DNA from: Scenedesmus sp. ARA3
Lineage: Eukaryota; Chlorophyta; Chlorophyceae; Sphaeropleales; Scenedesmaceae
DNA length: 47,131 nucleotides
Direction of reading: 5' to 3'
NCBI GenBank assembly: GCA_004335835.1
Contig: RWJK01001034.1
Location: 1-47,131, forward strand
Part shown: positions 42,020 through 47,131 of the stretch, piece by piece
Layout of the letters: the number at the start of each line of letters is the position of its first letter
How positions within the stretch are numbered: the stretch's first letter is position 1
Notes under the pieces: generated by a model
Database searches by the model: none
Seen by the model: only the letters and a program-made list of their open reading frames with translations
What the model was told of the DNA's origin: nothing
Program-made: the position numbers and the translations under genes

Positions 42020-43990
42020 GCTGACACCCAGCGACTTACTGCGAGGGCCTAGAGGAGGTCGCTGACGCTGCTGCTGCTGCTGAGCTGCCGCAGCTGCTGC
42101 AGAAGAAGGTGCAGCTGCTGCAGGCTTCCGCTGCCGGAGCTGCTGCTGCTGCCTGAGCCCCTGCTGCTGGCTGTGGTGCTGATGCAGCCCTCCATTGGAT
42201 GCATTATCACTGCTACTCTTGCCGCTCTGCTGCTGCTGCTGTTGCTCGTCCTCACTGTCTGAGCTGTCGTCGCTGCTGTCAGCTTGCTTGACTATGCTGT
42301 CGCCTGCTGCCGTTGCTGCTGCTGCAAACTCCTTGCTGATGCGCCTAGCTGCTGCTGCAGCTGCTGCTGGAAGTGCCTTCTGGGGAGTGGCCTGCGGCGA
42401 AACAAACATGCACAACAGAATCAACAACAGAAAGGCACTTTTGGGCATCAGCCTGCATCAGCAACTGCTTTCCTGCAAGGCACAGGTTGTGGTGCTTCAT
42501 GCAACCATCCTGGCTGCTACTTCTGCTGCACCTCTTGGTGATGTGCTGGCAGATACTCGCGCAGCAACGTAAACAGGTTTATGGTGTTCCTGTAAGCGCT
42601 AGCTGCTGCTCAGCTGCCTCTGCTGCTGCAGCTCCACATAACTTGCTACAAGTCAACTATGATGAGGGCAAATTCAAAGCATTGTGCTTTTCCTGCAAGC
42701 ACTGCCTGCCGCTAGTGCATAATGTTCATGCAAGCGCCGTTGACTGTATTTTGTGCCGCCCACCTGCTGTTTCTGCTGCAGCTCCTGAAACTTGGCTGGC
42801 AGCCATTTTGTACAAGCCAAATTGTGCAAGCCATGCTAACCTGCTGCTTTCGCTGCAGCTCCTGATTCTTGGCTGCCATCCATCTCATGCAAGGCATACA
42901 TGTAACTGCATGGTGTTCCTGCAAGCGCCAGTGACTGCTGTTTGTGCCGCTCACCTGTTTTTTCTGCTGCAGCTGTATATTTGAAGAATCATGCTACCTG
43001 CAAGTGATGCCTTGCATTCCTGCAAGCAATGCCCACCTGCTTCTTCAGCTGGAGCCCCTGGCACTTACTTGAATTCACAATTAAAATCTGGGTCAACTCT
43101 AGGTCAACTCTGTTCCTGCAAGGGCCACCATCTGCTCACCTGCTTCTTCTGCTGCAGCTCCTGGTACTTGGCTGCCAGCTTGTCCCTCAGCTCCTCAAAC
43201 AGCTGCCACACAATCACGGCAGGCAGCAGCAGCAGCTTCGCACAGCACACCACAAACGAGCTGCACGCAGGGCGGACAGCAGCAGCAGCGGGCCGCAGCA
43301 GCGCATGTGGTTAGCAGTAGCAGCTGATGCTGCAGTCGAGTCTGCATGCTTGCCAAGGAACCGCATTGGACATGCTTGAGATGCAAGGGTGGAGCACATA
43401 GGAACGCAGCTACAGCATGAATGCTGCTGTTGAGCCTTTGCAGGAATGCTGCAGTGCTGCATCTGTGGGTCAAGCTGGTGTGTACTGCTGAGCTCGTGCC
43501 TCACCTGGTTTGCAGCTCGCGCCTGGCTGTGTTGACCAGATAGCGCTTGATGTCCCGCAATGACAGGCTGCAGGACAACAACAGAAGACATTAGTCTAAC
43601 ACAGCGGCAAGGCACGCGCGTGAAGCGGGCACAAGGCCTTGGCGCAGGAGCAGTCCTGCAGCACATGCTGCATTGACCTGGCTTTGCTGGTACTGCTGCT
43701 GCTCGGTGATGGTAAGGTAGCTGCCTGCTGCAGGCAGGAAGGTGAATACAAGCCGTCCTTGCTAAATTATTTCAGCAGTTTGCTTGTGACATGCAGGCGT
43801 ACCTGCAGAGATAGCTCCAGATCAAGGGCTCCTGGAACGCTGATAGGACATCCCAGCAGAACCAGAGCAGCAGCAGGATGAGTACCGCCAGGACATTGCC
43901 TCCAGCATACAATGCGAGCTGAAAATAGTACGAGCTTTCCCTCCTGCCCGCGTAGCCAGGGCTAAGCGGCCTGATGAACGAATCAGGCAT
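35083..43990 (-). CDS. TMEM245-like AI-2E family membrane protein with giant low-complexity inserts
   Basis: Exons: 43990-43803, 43567-43505, 43260-43140, 42391-40511, 40307-39765, 39451-38761, 38210-37344, 36917-36847, 36496-36185, 35465-35420 and 35183-35083. All phases agree; about 1,627 residues. The N-terminus has a helix (LAVLILLLLWFCWDVLSAF), then EPLIWSYLCSLSLRDIKRYL, the pattern of TMEM245 and its plant homologues, and a second helix ending in a charged coil (YQELQQKKQ). Exon 4 alone codes 627 residues, mostly Gln, Ser, Ala and Gly runs, with a basic-hydrophobic island (RQLRWYCFCLFELFKFLLSL). Later exons carry LDIDPVERLLQLLPMSE, RAMRGVFVSSLKLSAFHAGF, helices and VEPTLPYLVGLGVFGG then NPLQGVLLGPMVLALL, typical of the AI-2E transporter fold. 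The substrate is unknown. The inserts sit between conserved segments and are unlike animal TMEM245. Confidence 0.84.
35779..36099 (-). repeat. Two copies of TMEM245-like exon 9 end with donors
   Basis: At about 36005-36099 and 35779-35858 the sequence coding LVLAALHLGAYYFGDDLIFRE, followed by GAG|GTGAGA-like donors, recurs in decayed form. The true exon ends at 36185. The nearer copy has an internal duplication of GATGACCTCATT. The farther runs into an assembly gap. Confidence 0.85.
35859..35889. other. Assembly gap (31 N)
   Basis: Run of N inside intron 9 of the TMEM245-like gene, at the edge of an exon-copy repeat. Any frame read across it is artificial. Confidence 0.99.
36534..36616 (-). 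repeat. Copy of TMEM245-like exon 9 start with acceptor
   Basis: TACAG|GCCAGCCAGGACCGCGCCAG and about 65 further bases repeat the exon start at 36496 almost perfectly (coding ASQDRASRAVTRAMRGVFVS). It lies upstream in the intron. No donor follows the copied part. Confidence 0.92.
36924..36967. repeat. (CAG)n microsatellite before TMEM245-like exon 8 acceptor
   Basis: About 14 CAG units on the plus strand (CTG in sense) end at the TGCCAG|TGCTG acceptor of the exon starting at 36917. Confidence 0.9.
37198..37268 (-). repeat. Copy of TMEM245-like exon 7 end with donor
   Basis: Codes LGLGVVKFLVQLGVFASG followed by GTGAGC, matching the exon end at 37344. The preceding VLRLG reads VLWLG. It could act as an extra cassette exon, but no acceptor was found close upstream. 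Confidence 0.88.
38424..38494 (-). repeat. Copy of TMEM245-like exon 7 start with acceptor
   Basis: CTGCTGCAG|GTGTTGAGTCAGCA and onward (coding VESAHEAASEALQLAQLR) repeats the exon start at 38210. It lies upstream in the intron. Confidence 0.92.
42590..43060 (-). repeat. Array of decayed TMEM245-like exon 3 end copies
   Basis: Copies of the coiled segment AAKYQELQQKKQ lie at about 43026-43058 (CQGLQLKKQ|GTGGGC), 42957-42985 (QLQQKKQ|GTGAGC), 42845-42890 (AAKNQELQRKQQ|GTTAGC) and 42768-42812 (PAKFQELQQKQQ|GTGGGC), with a weaker one near 42600-42645. Four keep a GT donor. GCTTGCAGGAA-like sequences occur between them. Confidence 0.85.
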
Positions 43991-44308
43991 GCTGCAGCTG
44001 CTCAACTCTCATCATCAGAAGCAATCAACGCCTTGAAATCGAATTGCAGCCTGAGCAATCAATCGATCGTATATGGGCTGGAACCAGAGGAATGTACTGG
44101 CGCAAGCGAAACCGTGACGACGTGCGTATTGTAGGTGTTTTCGCAACCTAATGACAGCTGACTAATGATGTGACAACACGTCGATGCAAGTGTACGTTTT
44201 CCAGAAGCCTTTAATAGTTCATGTTCAAAAGAAGCTGTTTATTTGGGCTTTTTGCTGCTGCAGCTGTCAGCTCGCCCACCAGCAGTTGTTTCAAAGCCAC
44301 AGGACACC
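43991..44308. promoter_or_regulatory. Divergent promoter between TMEM245-like gene and Hsp70 gene
   Basis: The 318 bp between the two outward-facing start codons (43990 minus, 44309 plus) carry both promoters and 5' UTRs. A single TTCCAGAA inverted pair, the core of a heat-shock element, lies at 44199-44206. Confidence 0.5.
44199..44206. promoter_or_regulatory. Candidate heat-shock element core
   Basis: TTCCAGAA (TTCnnGAA) 103 bases before the Hsp70 ATG. Only one inverted pair, with two further TTC triplets nearby at 44218 and 44224 that are not in perfect 5-bp register. Weak evidence. Confidence 0.25.
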
Positions 44309-46287
44309 ATGCTTCACTCAAGCAGGATTCCTCGCCTACACCCAAATATCAGCTCTTGTTACTCCAATGTACCGGTTATAGCAGCATGCAGGAGCAGCAG
44401 GTCAAACAGCAGGCGTTCCTCAGTGGCCTGTGCTGCTGCTGCAGTGGCTGCAGCAGCTGCAGTCGGCATTGACCTAGGCACCACCAACAGTGCTGTGGCT
44501 ATACTGCGCAAGGGAGAAACCTACCCTACCATCATTCGTGATAGCACTGGCAGCTTTACTATCCCATCAGTAGTTAGCTACAGCCCTGATGGCCGCTGCA
44601 TAGTGGGCCAGCTGGCCAAGCAGCAGGCAGCAGCCAACCCCCTCAATACATTTTACAGCGTCAAGCGGTTGATAGGCAGGAAGCTCGAAGAGGTTCAAGA
44701 CCTGGAGCTGGTGTATGGTGCGGCAGCAGATGAGCAGGGTGGAGTGCAGCTGCTGTGTCCTGCAAGGGCAGCACCGCTGACGCCACAAGAGGTGACTGCT
44801 GCAGCTCTGCACCACTCAGTGGATCTGATTGCACTGCATCAGCATCTGCAGCACAGCAGCAGATGCTAGTCACATGCTCGTGATTGACTCCTCAGCAAGC
44901 AGGCTGGCATTTTGTGTGTCAGCCGCGCAGTGCACAAGTAAACGTACAGCACATGCGCCCCACCAAGCACACATCCATCAAACCCTACACTCTATTCACA
45001 ACTAATCACATCCTCACTCCATTTGTTGCTGCTTGCAACTACATACATAGGTGTCAGCAGATGTGCTGCGCCACCTGCTGCAGCTGGCTGCACAGGCCCT
45101 GGGGGGCTCACCCCCTCAGCAGGTGGTCATCACGGTGCCCGCTTACTTTGGCCCGCAGCAGCGCACCGCCACGCTGCAGGCGGCGCAGCTGGCAGGCATC
45201 CAGCAGGTGTGTGAGGCTGCAACTTCAGCAGTGTTGTGTGTGTCATAGCAGGTAGCCAGGAACTGCTGTTATAACAGCCAGCAGCACACTGACAGCAGGT
45301 GCCACGCTGCAGGCAGCGCAGCTGGCAGGTATCCAGCAGGTGTGTGGGGCTGCACAGTGCAGCAGAAGCGTGTCGAGCTGCAGAAGTGAGGTACACTGCA
45401 GACAGCACTGACAGCAGCTCGCACGCACATATGACTTGCCTTACAGCTGGCAAGCGTGCAGCGGTACCTCTGGACAGCATGCCGGCCGACTCTGGCAGCC
45501 AGGCGTGCTGGAGACAGTGGCAGCAATGAAAGCAGCGCAATCGCCCAACAGGCAGTGCAGGCAAGCTGACAGCAGCTGCACTACAACACATATATGTTCC
45601 CGCTGTGTTGCCCCCGCAGGTGTCTCTGCTGCAGGAGCCTGTTGCTGCCGGCATGGCCTTTGGCTTCGGCAAGCCGCTGGATGCTGAGCTGCTGCTGGTG
45701 TTTGACCTGGGCGGCGGCACGTTTGACCTATCGCTTGTTGACAGCTTTGAGGGCATCATGGAGGTGAGGGAGTAACACATAGCAAATGACAATGTTTGAC
45801 CAGAAGTCAAACGTGATATGCAAGTGGCGGAGCCATGTTTGACCTGTTGCTTGTCGACAGCTTTGAGGGCATCATGGAGGTGAGACGAGTTGTTATTGAA
45901 GCTTGACTAGAGGTTCAACACCAGTGCAGCTGGCACATGTCGATAGCAGTTGCACTTGAGGTTTCAACTGCCGCATGTATGACTGAAGCATGCTCACTCG
46001 AGACTGCTTCACACAATCATGCAACGCGGGGTACTTCACCCAGGCATGTCGTAAACATTTGATACGAGTAGGATACAGGCTTTCAGCGCCAGAGTCAGCT
46101 TCAGCCCTGCTTACATGATGTACAATGAATCTCTCCCTTTACAATTGCATCATCTTGGGTGCATAACAAGCAGACCTGCTCATGGTGTGTGTGTTTCATT
46201 TCCCGCAGGTGCTAGGCACTGACGGTGATGCGCAGCTGGGAGGGGACGACTTTGACGCAGCACTGGCAGCCTGGCTGCAACAGCAGC

Positions 46288-46318
<31 letters not shown>

Positions 46319-46831
46319 TGATGCCGCACCACAGCAGCTGCAGCAGCTGCCGCCAGAGGTGCTGGCTCAGCTGCTGGAAGCAGCAGAGGCAGCAAAATGC
46401 AGGCTGACTGAGCAGCAGGTGACAAGCATACACCTGGACGCTGCTACAGCCACAGCAGCTGCTGCTGGTCAGTGCGTGAGCCAGCAGCAGCAGCAGCAGC
46501 AGCAGGTGACTGTTGAGCTTTCCCGGCAAGAGATGCATGCAGCGACAGCGCAGCTGCGGCAGCGACTGTGGAGTCCGCTGCAAGCTCTTGCTGAGGATTG
46601 CAAGCTGGCGTATGAGTGCGAGCCTAGTCAAATAGAGCAGTTGTTAGCACAGCAGGCAACAGGGCAGACACTCAAACCGCAGCAGAACGGCAGCAGCAGC
46701 AGCAGCAATGGCAGCAGTGATCCATATGCGCCAAAACCCCGCAAGCTGACTGCTGTGCTGTTGGTGGGTGGGGCGACACGCATGCCCATCATTCAGCAGG
46801 GCCTGCAGACCCTCACAGGGCTTGAGCCAAG
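44309..46831 (+). CDS. Divergent plastid-type Hsp70 (DnaK-like), 3' end beyond window
   Basis: Exons 44309-44791, 45051-45206, 45620-45763 and 46209-46831 (phases 0, 0, 0, 2), giving 468 residues before a GTGGGT donor. A Ser/Arg/Ala-rich leader of about 50 residues looks like a transit peptide. The ATPase domain shows phosphate-1 GIDLGTTNSAVA (53-64), SVKRLIGRK, VVITVPAYF, phosphate-2 DLGGGTFDLSLV (242-253), LGGDDFD and the adenosine motif LLVGGATRMPIIQ. Hsp70s are ATP-driven chaperones; substrate-binding exons must lie to the right. Oddities: the connect region reads LLQEPVAAGMAFGFG where typical Hsp70 has INEPTAAALAYG; Ser and Gln runs interrupt the ATPase lobe; and the usual hydrophobic stretch after ALTPQE is short. 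It may be a specialised paralogue. If the donor at 46832 is not used, the frame ends at 46886. Confidence 0.88.
45296..45345 (+). repeat. Copy of Hsp70 exon 2 end with donor
   Basis: GCCACGCTGCAGGCAGCGCA and onward to CAGCAG|GTGTGTG repeats the exon end at 45206 with few changes, 135 bases downstream. Confidence 0.92.
45818..45890 (+). repeat. Copy of Hsp70 exon 3 end with donor
   Basis: ATGTTTGACCTGTTGCTTGT through ATCATGGAG|GTGAGA repeats the exon end at 45763 (coding FDLSLVDSFEGIME). The GGCGGCGGCACG of the motif is changed to GGCGGAGCC, so the copy no longer codes DLGGGTFD. Confidence 0.92.
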
Positions 46832-47071
46832 GTGGGTGCCCATTTTGGCTGATTGCCCGGCTGTACTGCTGGAAGATAGCTTCTGAAGGTGCTTGCAGTG
46901 TCAGGCATGTGCATCGGTGAAGATGCAGACAGATGTGCTATCGTGCTGGGATAGAGAAGCGTCGGGGCATGTCATCAAGTAGCCCGATGCATACTGGCCG
47001 CTGGTGTGCCAAAGCTGCGCCCCTGGTAACACCACAAACCGATACAATACATTGTCAACTCCTGAAGATAC

Positions 47072-47131
<60 letters not shown>
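46832..47131. other. Hsp70 intron or 3' flank, ending in a CTG microsatellite
   Basis: After the donor at 46832 no exon resembling the rest of Hsp70 was found. The last 59 bases (47073-47131) are uninterrupted CTG triplets, about 20 units, cut by the window edge. Confidence 0.7.

Overview
The window reads as nuclear DNA of a chlorophyte green alga, most likely Chlorophyceae (Chlamydomonadales or Sphaeropleales; the clade is an inference). The evidence is intron-dense genes with GTGAG-type donors, plastid transit peptides, plastid and algal gene families (Rieske oxygenase with a C-terminal CxxC, CBM20 plus coiled-coil protein, DnaK-type Hsp70 with a leader), UGUAA-like polyadenylation signals, and very abundant CAG/CTG triplet repeats that give Gln/Ser/Ala runs in proteins. 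No operons, tRNA, rRNA, CRISPR or intact mobile element was found.

Layout, left to right: 5' half of an eIF3m gene (minus, runs off the left edge); a small plastid-targeted one-helix membrane protein (plus), in divergent orientation to eIF3m; an array of copies of that gene's 3' end; a poorly coding stretch holding one candidate terminal exon; a CBM20 starch-binding/coiled-coil protein (minus); an SLC10A7/BASS4-type transporter (minus); an 11-exon Rieske oxygenase of the PAO/TIC55/PTC52 group (minus); a 4 kb intergenic stretch with an SF3B3-like fragment and a palindrome cluster; a 16-exon PiT-type phosphate transporter (minus); an 11-exon, about 1,627-residue TMEM245/AI-2E family membrane protein (minus); and a divergent, plastid-type Hsp70 (plus) that leaves the right edge. 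Exon models were built by hand from splice sites, reading phase and family resemblance; for seven of the eight main genes the joined exons keep a single frame end to end within the window, while the transporter's first exon is tentative.

The genes do not form one pathway. Five products (the small membrane protein, CBM20 protein, Rieske oxygenase, Hsp70 and perhaps the SLC10A7-like transporter) plausibly act in the plastid.

The most striking feature is structural. Nearly every gene carries partial copies of its own exon edges inside the neighbouring introns, about 45 in total. Copies lying upstream (in transcription) of an exon carry the exon's 5' end with an AG acceptor, and copies lying downstream carry the exon's 3' end, usually with a GT donor. 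No whole-exon copies were seen. In the phosphate transporter one such direct repeat, containing AGGT, flanks an entire intron, as expected if tandem duplication made the intron.
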